From: JACOTK01 sp963743945
Lineage (GTDB): Bacteria; Actinomycetota; Acidimicrobiia; Acidimicrobiales; CADCSY01
DNA: 64,000 bases
Assembly (NCBI GenBank): GCA_963743945.1
Contig: CAVURO010000010.1
Coordinates: 493,882 to 557,881 of the forward strand
Direction of reading: 5' to 3'
Position numbers and translations under genes: made by a program. Numbering within the stretch: the first letter of the stretch is position 1; every line of letters begins with the position of its first letter. Below the pieces are notes generated by a model, which ran no database searches, was not told where the DNA came from, and worked only from the letters and a program-made list of their open reading frames with translations. Shown here in pieces: positions 38,501-47,060 of the stretch.

Positions 38501-38533
38501 ATGACCGGGCGGTGACGCCCGGGTGAATTCGGG
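38501..38533 (-). promoter_or_regulatory. PHO box 2: three 11-bp direct repeats
   Basis: ATGACC at 38501, GTGACG-type unit at 38512 and GTGAAT-type unit at 38523 keep an exact 11-base period. The remaining gap (38265-38634) shows no gene; it is the divergent control region between the phosphate block and its likely regulator. Confidence 0.75.
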
Positions 38534-38634
38534 CCGAACATCATTGAGGAGCATCCCGAAATCCAGATCGGATCGGTCATCATGCTCGGGATGCTCCCGC
38601 CTGAATCGGCGTGAGCCGGGCAGGAGGGACACAC

Positions 38635-39324
38635 GTGGCCGAACCGCCGACCCTGATGGTCGTTGAGGACAACGAATCCATCGTCGAGGCACTCACCGTG
38701 GGGTTGACCAGACAGGGATTCATCGTGCGGGTGGCTCGCGACGGGCAGGAGGCCGTCGAGCAGTTCGAGGCCGTGCGGCCGGACATGGTGTTGCTCGACG
38801 TGATGCTCCCCCGACTGTCGGGCATCGACGTCTGTCGTGACATCCGGAAGCGATCCTCGGTTCCCATCATGATGCTCAGCGCGCGTTCGGCCGAGATCGA
38901 CCTCGTGGTCGGACTCGAGGTCGGCGCAGACGACTACGTGACGAAGCCCTACAGCATGCGCGAGTTGGTGGCCCGCGTTCGCGCACTGCTGCGCCGGTCC
39001 GTCGATGGGGAAGGGGAGAGCCGGGGGATCATGGAGGTCGGCGGCGTTCGTCTCGACCCCGAGCAGCATGAGGTGCGCGTGCGGGGAGCGCTGGTCGGCC
39101 TCCCTCTCAAGGAGTACTGCCTGCTCGAGGCACTGCTCGAGAACGCAGGGCGAGTCGTCAGTCGCGACACGCTGATCAGCCGTGTCTGGGGTGCCCACTA
39201 CGTCGGCGACACCAAGACACTCGACGTTCACATCCGGCGATTGCGAACCAAGATCGAGATCGAGCCGTCCGAACCCCACCTCATCACGACGATTCGGGGA
39301 CTCGGCTACCGCTACGAGCCGTGA
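38635..39324 (+). CDS. PhoP/RegX3-like response regulator
   Basis: OmpR-family regulator (229 aa). Receiver residues are intact: acidic pocket VVEDN, phospho-acceptor Asp in VLLDVMLP, Thr/Ser region MLSARS and Lys in TKPYS. The winged helix ends with KTLDVHIRRLRTKIE and IRGLGYRYEP. GTG 38635 has AGGAGG eight bases upstream, better than GTG 38611. It is divergent from the pst block across two PHO boxes, so it is the likely phosphate regulator; no histidine kinase is next to it. Confidence 0.88.
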   Translation: MAEPPTLMVVEDNESIVEALTVGLTRQGFIVRVARDGQEAVEQFEAVRPDMVLLDVMLPRLSGIDVCRDIRKRSSVPIMMLSARSAEIDLVVGLEVGADDYVTKPYSMRELVARVRALLRRSVDGEGESRGIMEVGGVRLDPEQHEVRVRGALVGLPLKEYCLLEALLENAGRVVSRDTLISRVWGAHYVGDTKTLDVHIRRLRTKIEIEPSEPHLITTIRGLGYRYEP

Positions 39325-39333
39325 ACGTGAAAC

Positions 39334-40257
39334 GTGAACACGGAGGCCCGGGAACTGTTGGGTGTCTGTTTCCCTGCAGGCCATCTCGAGGACACCGGAT
39401 CTTCACCCGTACGCCCTACCGTGCGAGCGGCGACCGATGAAGAGGCCGGGAAGAAGAGGCCTGGCAGACGGAGCGAACGTGAAGCAAACGTGAGCAGTGC
39501 AGGGCGTTCAGCACGACGAAAGCAGGGCGGCCTCGGGCATGTGCTTCTCCTGAACCAATCCTGGGAGGAGCGGGCGACCATCGAGACCCGCCTGGACGAG
39601 GAGGGTTTCCAGACGACGCCCGGCGCGACATCGGTGGAGCTGTTGGATCAGTTGGCCCAATCCGAGCCGGACATCATCATCATCGGGACGGCGCCCGCCG
39701 ACACGGACACACGCACGTCGTGCGCCCTGATTCGGGCACGAAGTGGCGTGCCCGTGATTGCGCTCGTGGAGAAGGGATCGGTCGACGCGGTCGAGCTCCT
39801 GGACTTGGGAGCGGACGTCACCATGGTGGACCCGGTCTCCCCGTTCGAGCTTCTGGCGCGGGTGCGGGCACTGCTTCGTCGGACGCCCCCTCGATCCTCC
39901 TCCGGCGACCAGGTACTGGCCTTCGGGACCCTGAAGCTGGATCGATCGAGCCGCGTGCTCTCCATGGCAGCCGGATCGGTCAGCCTGGAGGGAAGGGAGT
40001 TCACGCTGATGGAGACGCTGATGCTCAGTGGCGAGCGAGTGACATCACGCCGCCGACTTCAGGCAGTGCTCGCCGTGGACAGCGCCGATCTGGACGGCCA
40101 GGTCCGTCGCCTGCGCCAACGCTTGGAGGCCATCGAAGGGTGGCGACGAATCGTCAGCGAACACGGCCTGGGCTTTCGTCTCCTCGAGCACGACCCTCTC
40201 CCGAGCTCGAGCACGACCCCTCTCCTCGCGCACGACCTGGAACCCGAACTTCCCTGA
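39334..40257 (+). CDS. OmpR-type regulator with degenerate receiver
   Basis: Second regulator, 9 bases after the first. The receiver fold is kept but its chemistry is gone: the acidic pocket reads LLLNQSW, the phospho-Asp position reads IIIIGTAP and the Lys site reads VDPVSP. The winged-helix domain is recognisable (LEGREFTLMETLML, QVRRLRQRLEA, EHGLGFRLLE). The first ~50 residues look non-conserved; GTG 39490 or 39541 may be the true start. Its 3' end overlaps the convergent znuB by about 100 bases. Likely controlled other than by phosphorylation. Confidence 0.75.
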   Translation: MNTEARELLGVCFPAGHLEDTGSSPVRPTVRAATDEEAGKKRPGRRSEREANVSSAGRSARRKQGGLGHVLLLNQSWEERATIETRLDEEGFQTTPGATSVELLDQLAQSEPDIIIIGTAPADTDTRTSCALIRARSGVPVIALVEKGSVDAVELLDLGADVTMVDPVSPFELLARVRALLRRTPPRSSSGDQVLAFGTLKLDRSSRVLSMAAGSVSLEGREFTLMETLMLSGERVTSRRRLQAVLAVDSADLDGQVRRLRQRLEAIEGWRRIVSEHGLGFRLLEHDPLPSSSTTPLLAHDLEPELP

Positions 40258-41152
40258 GGTCGATCGGAGGTGCACCCTGGGCAACAACGAGGTGCCCGAC
40301 GCTCATGCGGCCACGCCTCCCTGTTGTCAGGAACACGACCGTGAACAATGCGGCGCCGACGAGGACGATGGCCGGGCCCGACTGCACGTCGAGGTGATAG
40401 CTCACCACGATGCCGACGAAACCTGACCCGGCGCCGATGAGAGCCGCAAGAAGCAGCATGCGCGAGAACGATGAGGTCATCATCCGCGCAACCGTTGCGG
40501 GGATCACGAGCGTTGCGGCAACCAGGGTGACGCCGAGCACCTGCATGGTGACGAGGATGGACGCCGCCAGCACCAACATGAGCAGCGCCTCGAGGCGGGC
40601 GCCGGGAACACCGGAGACCTCGGCCACCTCGGGGTCGAAGGTCAGGAAGAGCAGGGAGCGGTAGTTCACGACGACGACCGTGACGGCGAGGACGGCCACC
40701 GCGACGACCACCGCGACGTCGACGCTCGACACGCCCAGGACGCTCCCGAAGAGGACAGCCTCGAAGTTGCGGGCCGTTCGGCCGAAGGCGGCGATGAGCG
40801 CAAGTCCCAGGGCGAACGACGCCGTGGTGATGACGCCGATGGCTGCGTCCGAGCCGATGATGCGTCGGCGTGTGACACCTCCGACCATCAACGCCGAGGC
40901 GACCCCCCATGCGCCGGCGCCCAGTAGGACGTTGACGCCCAGCAGCGTGCTCGCGACGAAGCCGCCGAAGATCGCGTGCGACAGGCCATGACCGATGGCG
41001 CTCATCCCCTTCAACACGACGAATACCCCGACGAGACCGCACAACGCTCCCGCCAGCGTGGCCACGATCAGCGCGTTGCGGAAGAACGCCAGATCGAGCG
41101 GGCCCAAGAGGTCGAGAGCCGACAGTGCGCCGGGAAAGGCCGGCGGGTTCAC
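40154..41152 (-). CDS. znuB: Zn/Mn ABC transporter permease
   Basis: Metal ABC-3 family permease (332 aa) with about eight TM helices: LCGLVGVFVVLKGMSAIGHGLSHAIFGG, LFGSVLGVS and VTLVAATLVIPATVARM are family hallmarks. GTG 41152 overlaps the ATPase stop as GTGA. The C-terminal ~40 residues are hydrophilic, Arg/Ser-rich and overlap the convergent regulator; they may be an unconserved tail. Metal (Zn or Mn) cannot be told from sequence. Confidence 0.88.
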   Translation of the reverse strand: MNPPAFPGALSALDLLGPLDLAFFRNALIVATLAGALCGLVGVFVVLKGMSAIGHGLSHAIFGGFVASTLLGVNVLLGAGAWGVASALMVGGVTRRRIIGSDAAIGVITTASFALGLALIAAFGRTARNFEAVLFGSVLGVSSVDVAVVVAVAVLAVTVVVVNYRSLLFLTFDPEVAEVSGVPGARLEALLMLVLAASILVTMQVLGVTLVAATLVIPATVARMMTSSFSRMLLLAALIGAGSGFVGIVVSYHLDVQSGPAIVLVGAALFTVVFLTTGRRGRMSVGHLVVAQGAPPIDLREVRVPGRARGEGSCSSSGEGRARGDESPGRVR

Positions 41153-41982
41153 GACGACTCCCCGGTCAACGGCATGCCCCCGCGACGGGAACCGAGACCG
41201 TAGTGGTCCACGACCACAGGCATGCCGCCGTGCTCGAGCACATCCATCGGCGCGCCGTAGGTGCGCTCCAGGACGGCGGGCGTCAGAACCTCGCTCGGCG
41301 AGCCTGCGGCAACGACCTCACGGTTGAGACAGACCAGATGAGGAAGGTGGGCAGCCATGCCGTTGAGGTCATGGGTGGTGACCACGATCGAGAGGCCCTC
41401 GTCGTTGAGCTCACCCAGCAGGTGCACGATCTCGTGACGCGTCTTGACATCGACACCGGAGGTGGGTTCGTCCATCAACAGCAGTTGCGGCTCCCCCAGG
41501 AGGGCCCGGGCGATGAACATGCGCTGCTGTTGACCGCCGGATAGCTCGCGAATGTGACGGGCCCCGAGGCCGCCGATGCCGAGCCGATCCAACATCTCGT
41601 CCGCTGCCCGACGCTCGCCGCCACTCGGCCAGGGAGCCAGTCGTCGGGAACCGCGTCGAGCGGTCCGGGCCATGAGAACGCATTCCGCCACCGTCACCGG
41701 AAAGTTCCAGTTGACGGTCTCGACCTGGGGAACGTACGCGAGCCGCAGGCCATCGGCGCGTCGGACCGTACCCATCGCCGGCAGGACGGTCCCGGTGATC
41801 ACCCGAAGCAAGGTGGTCTTTCCCGAGCCGGAGGGCCCGACCACGCCGGTGAAGCGGCCCGGGCTCATCGAGAAGTCGACGGCGTCGAGCACCGCTTCCC
41901 CGTCGTAGCCGCAGGTGACCCCCCGCAGATCGACCAGTGGCGCATCGCTCCCGGCCCCGTGCGTGCCGAAACGGCGGCTCAC
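41149..41982 (-). CDS. znuC: Zn/Mn ABC transporter ATPase
   Basis: ABC ATPase (277 aa) of the metal type: Walker A GPSGSGKTT, VPQVETVNWNFPVTV (characteristic of Mn/Zn ATPases), [26 protein letters not shown] and VTTHDL. The GTG start overlaps the znuA stop as GTGA, so A-C-B are one operon. Confidence 0.93.
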   Translation of the reverse strand: MSRRFGTHGAGSDAPLVDLRGVTCGYDGEAVLDAVDFSMSPGRFTGVVGPSGSGKTTLLRVITGTVLPAMGTVRRADGLRLAYVPQVETVNWNFPVTVAECVLMARTARRGSRRLAPWPSGGERRAADEMLDRLGIGGLGARHIRELSGGQQQRMFIARALLGEPQLLLMDEPTSGVDVKTRHEIVHLLGELNDEGLSIVVTTHDLNGMAAHLPHLVCLNREVVAAGSPSEVLTPAVLERTYGAPMDVLEHGGMPVVVDHYGLGSRRGGMPLTGESS

Positions 41983-43109
41983 TGCGGATACGTCGCGTGG
42001 TCGACACCGGTCGGGGTCAGGCGCCGCAACGCGGATGCGTCGCCTCCCAGGGCCTCGGTGATGGTGAGATAGTTGTCGCGCAGGAGGCCGATCAGGGAAT
42101 GCCGGGCGTCGCCGGGGTCGCCGGGAAGGTCATCGTCTCGCAACTCGTCGACATAGCGCACGTTGGCCTCCTTTCCGATCTGTTCCAACACGGGGCTCGG
42201 AAACACCTCCGAACCGAAGATCGCCGGTACGCCGAGGCGACGAACCTGCTCGATCAGGGCGGCAACCTGCTTGGGAGTGGGCTCCGAGAAGCTCGTCGGC
42301 TGGACCGCTCCGATGATCTCAAAGCCGTAGTCCCGAGCGAAATAGGCGTACGCATCATGGTAGGTGAGCAGCTTGCGCTGTGTCACCGGGATCGTTGCGA
42401 AGCTCGATCGCATCGCCCGGTCGAGGTCCCCCACACCGGCCTCGAACCGCGCAAGGTTGGCCTCGTAACCCGATGCATGAGCCGGGTCGCGGGCGCCGAG
42501 GTCCTCGGCGATCAGACGTGCATAGGCGATCGCATAGCGGGGAGCGGTCCACAGATGCGGGTTCGGCCGTCCCTCCGACCGTGGAAACGACCGATCGTAG
42601 AGGCGATCGGGTTCGGGAAGTGCGAGGTCGCCAAGGGGGACGATGCGGGGTCGGTCGCCCGAGCCGCTGTCTCCGCCTTCGACCTCGTCCCCATTGGCCT
42701 CGTCCCCGTTGGCCTCGGCCACCATTCGGATGGGCTCGTCGAGAGCCAGGCCGTTGAGATACACCACGTCGGCACGGGCGAGCTTCTCGGCTGCGCTCGG
42801 CGGAGGCTCGAAGGTATGGGAGTCGGCGCCCTCCGGAACCAGTCCGGTGACCTCTGCCCGATCGCCTGCGACCGCTGCGACGATGTTGGTGAGCGGCGCC
42901 ACCGTGGTGATGACCTGGAGACGCCCTGCGTCCGGGGCGTCTGCTTCGTCGCTGCTCGTGCAACCGGCCGAAAGAGCAGCACCCGTCAGGAGCGCCGCCG
43001 ACACCAGCGCCCGAAACACCAGCACCCGAAACACCCGTGGCGACCACGAACCGCCCCATCGACTCACTTCTGCACGCTCACGTCTGCAGGCCCACTTCTG
43101 CACGCTCAT
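41979..43109 (-). CDS. znuA: Zn/Mn-binding lipoprotein
   Basis: TroA/ZnuA-family binding protein (376 aa). Lipobox LSAGC, then TTVAPLTNIVAAVAGDRAEVTGLVPEGADSHTFEP with a metal-ligand His, NPHLWTAP (His), LTYHDAYAYF (His) and a C-terminal FGSEVF region. A short acidic insert around EANGDE repeats replaces the His-rich loop of ZnuA. Start uncertain because a 28-bp repeat spans it: ATG 43109 or GTG 43067, the latter directly before the signal peptide. Downstream of rsmI in the same direction. Confidence 0.9.
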   Translation of the reverse strand: MSVQKWACRRERAEVSRWGGSWSPRVFRVLVFRALVSAALLTGAALSAGCTSSDEADAPDAGRLQVITTVAPLTNIVAAVAGDRAEVTGLVPEGADSHTFEPPPSAAEKLARADVVYLNGLALDEPIRMVAEANGDEANGDEVEGGDSGSGDRPRIVPLGDLALPEPDRLYDRSFPRSEGRPNPHLWTAPRYAIAYARLIAEDLGARDPAHASGYEANLARFEAGVGDLDRAMRSSFATIPVTQRKLLTYHDAYAYFARDYGFEIIGAVQPTSFSEPTPKQVAALIEQVRRLGVPAIFGSEVFPSPVLEQIGKEANVRYVDELRDDDLPGDPGDARHSLIGLLRDNYLTITEALGGDASALRRLTPTGVDHATYPQ

Positions 43110-43120
43110 GTCTGCACGCC
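43065..43120. repeat. 28-bp tandem repeat at the znuA start
   Basis: Two copies, 26 of 28 bases identical, period 28 (CACTTCTGCACGCTCA at 43065 and 43093). It puts two start codons in different frames, ATG 43109 and GTG 43081. Confidence 0.75.
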
Positions 43121-43140
43121 CATCGCCTTGTCCCCGGCCC

Positions 43141-44022
43141 TCACGGTGAGGGAAGCGCCGTCTCGGCACGACCACGTCGCCTGCTCTTCGCTGCGCCGAG
43201 GGTCAGGTCGTACACGTGACGTTTCGGCACATCGTGGGAGGCTGCGACGAGCGCCACGGCATCCCGGTGCGACATGCCCGAGCTGATGGCTGTCTCGACG
43301 GCGGCGATCAGCCCCTGATCATCGGCCGGCTCAGGCTCCGGACCGGAATCGAGCACCACCACGTATTCCCCCCGTGGCTCCACCTCATCGCTGTGGGCAA
43401 TCGCATCATCGAGGACGCCTCGCCACACCTCCTCGTGCAACTTGGTGATCTCCCGACACAACGCAACACCCCGGTCGCCCCCCAACGCCGCCGCCAGATC
43501 GGCCAACGTTCGTCGGAGTCGATGCGGGGCCTCGTACAACACGATCGTGCGCCGTTCGCCGGCCAACTCGCCCAGGCGCTTCGCGCGCTGCGAGCCCCGA
43601 CGCGGCAGGAAGCCCTCGAACACGAAGCGCTCGGTCGGAAAGCCGCTCATCACGAGGCCGGCCAAACCGGCGGAGGGTCCGGGAACCACCCGCACCTCGA
43701 CACCGGCCCCGATCGCTGCCCGAACGAGACGCTCGCCGGGGTCGGAGATGCCCGGAAGACCTGCATCGGTGACCATGGCGACGGTCTCGCCGATGAGAAG
43801 TCGGGCCATCACGGCCTCGACCTGGCGCGCCTCGTTGTGCGCATGCATCGCCAGCAGTTGGCGAGCCTTGACCCCCGAGGACGCCAGCAGACGTCCGGTC
43901 CGCCGGGTGTCCTCGCACACGACCAGGTCGGCCTCGGCCAGGGTTCGGATCGCCCGCGGCGCCAGATCCTCGAGGTTGCCGATCGGGGTCGCAACCAACA
44001 CCAACAGGCCCTCCGGGGTCAT
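43141..44022 (-). CDS. rsmI: 16S rRNA (cytidine1402-2'-O)-methyltransferase
   Basis: RsmI methylates C1402 in the decoding centre. Tetrapyrrole-methylase fold with VATPIGNLEDLAPRA, VVCEDTRRTGRLL, VTDAGLPGISDPG, VPGPSAGLAGLVMSG, FEGFLPRR and YEAPHRL. ATG 44022 overlaps the DUF192 stop as ATGA; the open frame extends upstream but is not protein-like. Confidence 0.95.
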   Translation of the reverse strand: MTPEGLLVLVATPIGNLEDLAPRAIRTLAEADLVVCEDTRRTGRLLASSGVKARQLLAMHAHNEARQVEAVMARLLIGETVAMVTDAGLPGISDPGERLVRAAIGAGVEVRVVPGPSAGLAGLVMSGFPTERFVFEGFLPRRGSQRAKRLGELAGERRTIVLYEAPHRLRRTLADLAAALGGDRGVALCREITKLHEEVWRGVLDDAIAHSDEVEPRGEYVVVLDSGPEPEPADDQGLIAAVETAISSGMSHRDAVALVAASHDVPKRHVYDLTLGAAKSRRRGRAETALPSP

Positions 44023-44348
44023 CCCTGCACCTCCAGTTGATCGCCGAGGCGAAGATGCCAGTCCTCGAACGCCCCGGCCTCGGCCTCGATCACACAGCGC
44101 GCCCTTCGGCGGGGGCGCCCGACGCGCCATGGCTCCATGTGCACCATGGCGATGACCACCAGGTCGGCGTCGCAGAAGGCGACGTCGAGGGGGAAGCGCA
44201 TGCCGAGGGTGTGCACCGACATGGCCGGGCGCAACAACAGGGCGCCGTCGACGCCCTCTCGCCCCAGGAGCCCACGTGCTCGATCGGCCCATGACGAGGC
44301 CTCTTCCAGGGAGGCCAACACCAACCCGTCTCGCATCAACCACGGCAT
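44019..44348 (-). CDS. DUF192 family protein
   Basis: 109 residues with the DUF192 pattern: ARGLLGREGVDGALLL, AMSVHTLGMRFPLDVAFCD and VIEAEAGAFEDW. Cytosolic by absence of a signal, though many homologues are exported. Function unknown. Coupled to rsmI by an ATGA overlap. Confidence 0.88.
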   Translation of the reverse strand: MPWLMRDGLVLASLEEASSWADRARGLLGREGVDGALLLRPAMSVHTLGMRFPLDVAFCDADLVVIAMVHMEPWRVGRPRRRARCVIEAEAGAFEDWHLRLGDQLEVQG

Positions 44349-44373
44349 AGCGGCCTCGTCTCGTCCTTCGGAC

Positions 44374-45450
44374 TCACACGTTGAAACGAAACTCCATCAC
44401 ATCACCGTCGGCAACCTCGTAGTCCTTGCCCTCGATGCGGAGCTTGCCGACGTCGCGGGCTGCGGACCACGAACCGAGCTCGAGCAGCTCATCCCAGCGA
44501 ACGCACTCGGCCTTGATGAAGCCCCGCTGGAAGTCCGTGTGGATCACGCCGGCACACTCGGGCGCCTTGGCGCCGGCTCGAAACGTCCAGGCCCGGGATT
44601 CCTTCTCCCCCGTGGTGAAGAACGTGCGACGCCCGAGCGCGGCATACGCCGAGCGCAACAATCGAGGCAGGGCCCCTTCGCCCAAGCCCAGCTCGGCCAA
44701 CATCTCGGCGTGCTCCTCGGGGGCGAGCTGTGCTGCCTCCGCCTCGAGTTGCACGCAGATCGGCAACACCTCCACACCGGGGCCGAACGCATCCACCACG
44801 GGCTTGGTCAGTGCCTCGGCATCGTCGAGCTGGTCGTCACCGATGTTGACCACCACCAGAACGGGCTTGTTGGTCAACAGGAACCAGGGCGCCAACAAGG
44901 CCCGCACCTCGGCACTCAAACCTGATCGGTACAGGGGGGTCCCCTCGCTCAGGCATGCGAGCGCGGCATCGAGGGCCTCGACCTCGGGCACGAGCGTCTT
45001 GTCCAGACGCGAAGCCTTGCGGTGGCGCTCGACCCTTCCCTCGATGCTCGCAAGGTCGGCGAGCGCCAACTCGGTCTCCACCGTGCCCAGGTGCTCGAGC
45101 GGATCGGTCGGACCCATCACGTCCGTGTCGGTGAAGGCCCGAAGCACGAAGACCACCGCGTCGACCTCCCGAATGTGGGCCAGGAAGCGGTTTCCAAGGC
45201 CTTCGCCCGTGCTCGCACCCTCGACCAGGCCGCCGATGTCGACGAACTCGACGGTGGCGGGAACCACCTTCTCCGATCTCGACATCGCCGCGAGGCGATC
45301 GAGGCGGTCGTCGGGGACCCTGGCCATACCCACGTTCGGATCGACCGTGGCAAACGGGTAGGCCGCAGCAAGGGCCGAGCCGCGGGACAGGGCGTTGAAA
45401 AGTGAGGACTTCCCGGCGTTGGGAAGGCCGACGAAGCCGAAACGTTCCAT
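44374..45450 (-). CDS. ychF: Redox-regulated ATPase YchF
   Basis: Obg-family P-loop protein (358 aa) that prefers ATP and binds ribosomes. G1 GLPNAGKSS, G3 FVDIGGLVEG, NKPVLVV in place of the GTP-selective NKxD, and the C-terminal TGS-type domain (FFTTGEKESRAWTF, HTDFQRGFIKAE, GKDYEVADGDVMEFRFNV). Start MERFGFVGL at 45450. Divergent from bL37. Confidence 0.95.
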   Translation of the reverse strand: MERFGFVGLPNAGKSSLFNALSRGSALAAAYPFATVDPNVGMARVPDDRLDRLAAMSRSEKVVPATVEFVDIGGLVEGASTGEGLGNRFLAHIREVDAVVFVLRAFTDTDVMGPTDPLEHLGTVETELALADLASIEGRVERHRKASRLDKTLVPEVEALDAALACLSEGTPLYRSGLSAEVRALLAPWFLLTNKPVLVVVNIGDDQLDDAEALTKPVVDAFGPGVEVLPICVQLEAEAAQLAPEEHAEMLAELGLGEGALPRLLRSAYAALGRRTFFTTGEKESRAWTFRAGAKAPECAGVIHTDFQRGFIKAECVRWDELLELGSWSAARDVGKLRIEGKDYEVADGDVMEFRFNV

Positions 45451-45514
45451 GTGGCCCCCACCGTAGCGTTCCGCCGCCTCGTCGCCGGTGCCGCAGAGGC
45501 GGTAGCCTCGTGGC

Positions 45515-45601
45515 ATGTCGAAGAAGACCGATAAGCGCAAGATGAAGGCCCGCAAGTGCAAGGCGAACCACGGCACCAAGCCCAACGCCGGCCGGGGCTG
45601 A
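45515..45601 (+). CDS. Large ribosomal subunit protein bL37 (actinobacterial)
   Basis: A 28-residue basic protein, MSKKTDKRKMKARKCKANH then GTKPNAGRG. The KANHGxxPNA ending matches bL37, the small protein found in the mycobacterial 50S subunit. Only 64 bases from the divergent ychF. Identification by recall of the short family motif. Confidence 0.78.
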   Translation: MSKKTDKRKMKARKCKANHGTKPNAGRG

Positions 45602-45640
45602 CTCTTTCAGACCGGCGAACCGGCCGAATCGCTCGGAGTC

Positions 45641-46333
45641 ATGGGCCTTGCACCAACCATCTCGGTGCTTGACATTGCCGACGACCCGCGACGCTGGCGC
45701 GACGCCGGCTTCACCGTCGACGAGGAAGGCTCCTGTCGGGTCGGCACGGTACACCTGCAGCTGAGCGTCGTCGAGGGGGCACGAGGGGTCCAGGGATGGA
45801 CCGTGTCCACCGACACCTGCCCGACCGGCGAACGCCTCATCAATGGCCTTCCCACAACGGTGGTTGCGCCATCGTCGGTGGTTGCGCCCTCGTTCGATTT
45901 CCCCTCCGCCGCCGACGCTGCGCCGCCGCACGCCAATGGCACTCGGAGCATCGATCACCTGGTGGTGTTCTCACCGAGCCTCGATGTCACGGTCGCCGCG
46001 CTCGAGGGGCTCGGTCTCGAGCCTCGTCGCACCCGCCGGCACGAGGCGTTCGGCCAACCCATGCGCCAGGTCTTCTTCCGCATGGGCGAGGTCGTGCTCG
46101 AGCTGGTAGGTCCCGAACAGGATGGCGGCGAGGGAGACGCCCGATTCTTCGGGCTCGCCTTCACGGTTGGCGACCTCGAGGCGACGGCGTCCTTCCTCGG
46201 CGAACAGATCGGGCGGATCAAGGGCGCCGTGCAACCCGGCCGGTCCATCGCCACGCTGCGCAGGACCGCCGGACTCGAGACCGCGGTCGCGTTCATGACC
46301 CCCGAGCCCTCCGCACCGCGACCACCGGCCTGA
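45641..46333 (+). CDS. VOC (glyoxalase-like) family protein
   Basis: 230 residues with a vicinal-oxygen-chelate pattern in the second half: IDHLVVFSPSLDVTVAALEGLGLEP, RQVFFRMGEVVLELVG, FFGLAFTVGDLEATASFLG. The His in IDHLVV and Glu in VLELVG are plausible metal ligands. The first ~90 residues are less typical. Substrate unknown. Confidence 0.75.
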   Translation: MGLAPTISVLDIADDPRRWRDAGFTVDEEGSCRVGTVHLQLSVVEGARGVQGWTVSTDTCPTGERLINGLPTTVVAPSSVVAPSFDFPSAADAAPPHANGTRSIDHLVVFSPSLDVTVAALEGLGLEPRRTRRHEAFGQPMRQVFFRMGEVVLELVGPEQDGGEGDARFFGLAFTVGDLEATASFLGEQIGRIKGAVQPGRSIATLRRTAGLETAVAFMTPEPSAPRPPA

Positions 46334-46352
46334 CCGCTAGTGTCACCTCGGC

Positions 46353-46961
46353 ATGCTCGACCACGTCTTCACCGATGCCATCGGCGCCCTGCGCGACGCA
46401 CTCGAGGCGGCACTCCTGGAACGTCAGGCCTTCGAGGAGCGTTTCCAGGTCGACATCCTGCTGGGTGACGTCACCTGGGAGACGAGCTATGGCCTGCCCG
46501 GCGAGGGCTCCCCGCCGCGGATCCTTGCCGACATCGGCCTCGACTGGCCGACGTGGGCACAGACCGCCTACCGCAAGTGGTACATCGGTGAGCCCTTCAC
46601 CGAGCCACCGGAGATTCTCGTCGAGGTGACCATGCGGATCCAGCGGCTGTCCGAACGTCCGGACCCTGGGAAGGTGCTCGACGTCCTGCCGGAGTGGAGC
46701 CCACCCATCGGCGGGGAACGCCTGGAGCGGTCCGGCCCCACGATCGAGCAGGTCTTCCCCGTCAACCCGTCGGATCCGTCCGAGCTCGCCATCGAGGTCT
46801 CCTACGAGGGCACGATACCCCTGACCGAAGCGACACTGGTCGACGGCTCGGTGCTCGACGATCAATTCGGCGCCATCGGCGGTTGGGTCGCCTCGACCTT
46901 GGTCCGCCTCGGTGATCTGGAGTTCGCATTCCTGCCACCTGACACCGAGGGTGACTCGTAG
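46353..46961 (+). CDS. Conserved-looking protein of unknown function
   Basis: 202 residues, acidic, no signal or TM. An N-terminal helix (DALEAALLERQAFEERF), then DVTWETSYGLPGEG, IGLDWPTWAQTAYRKWY and a beta-rich end (LAIEVSYEGTIPL). Codon use and length look genuine and it follows the VOC gene by 19 bases. I do not recognise the family. Confidence 0.65.
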   Translation: MLDHVFTDAIGALRDALEAALLERQAFEERFQVDILLGDVTWETSYGLPGEGSPPRILADIGLDWPTWAQTAYRKWYIGEPFTEPPEILVEVTMRIQRLSERPDPGKVLDVLPEWSPPIGGERLERSGPTIEQVFPVNPSDPSELAIEVSYEGTIPLTEATLVDGSVLDDQFGAIGGWVASTLVRLGDLEFAFLPPDTEGDS

Positions 46962-47060
46962 ACCGCTCAGCTCGTGCGATGCAGAAATAGTCAGCCACGC
47001 GTAACCATTCGTTCACTTGACATCAACATCCTCGCCATGCAACAGGGGGAGGGTTTGGTC

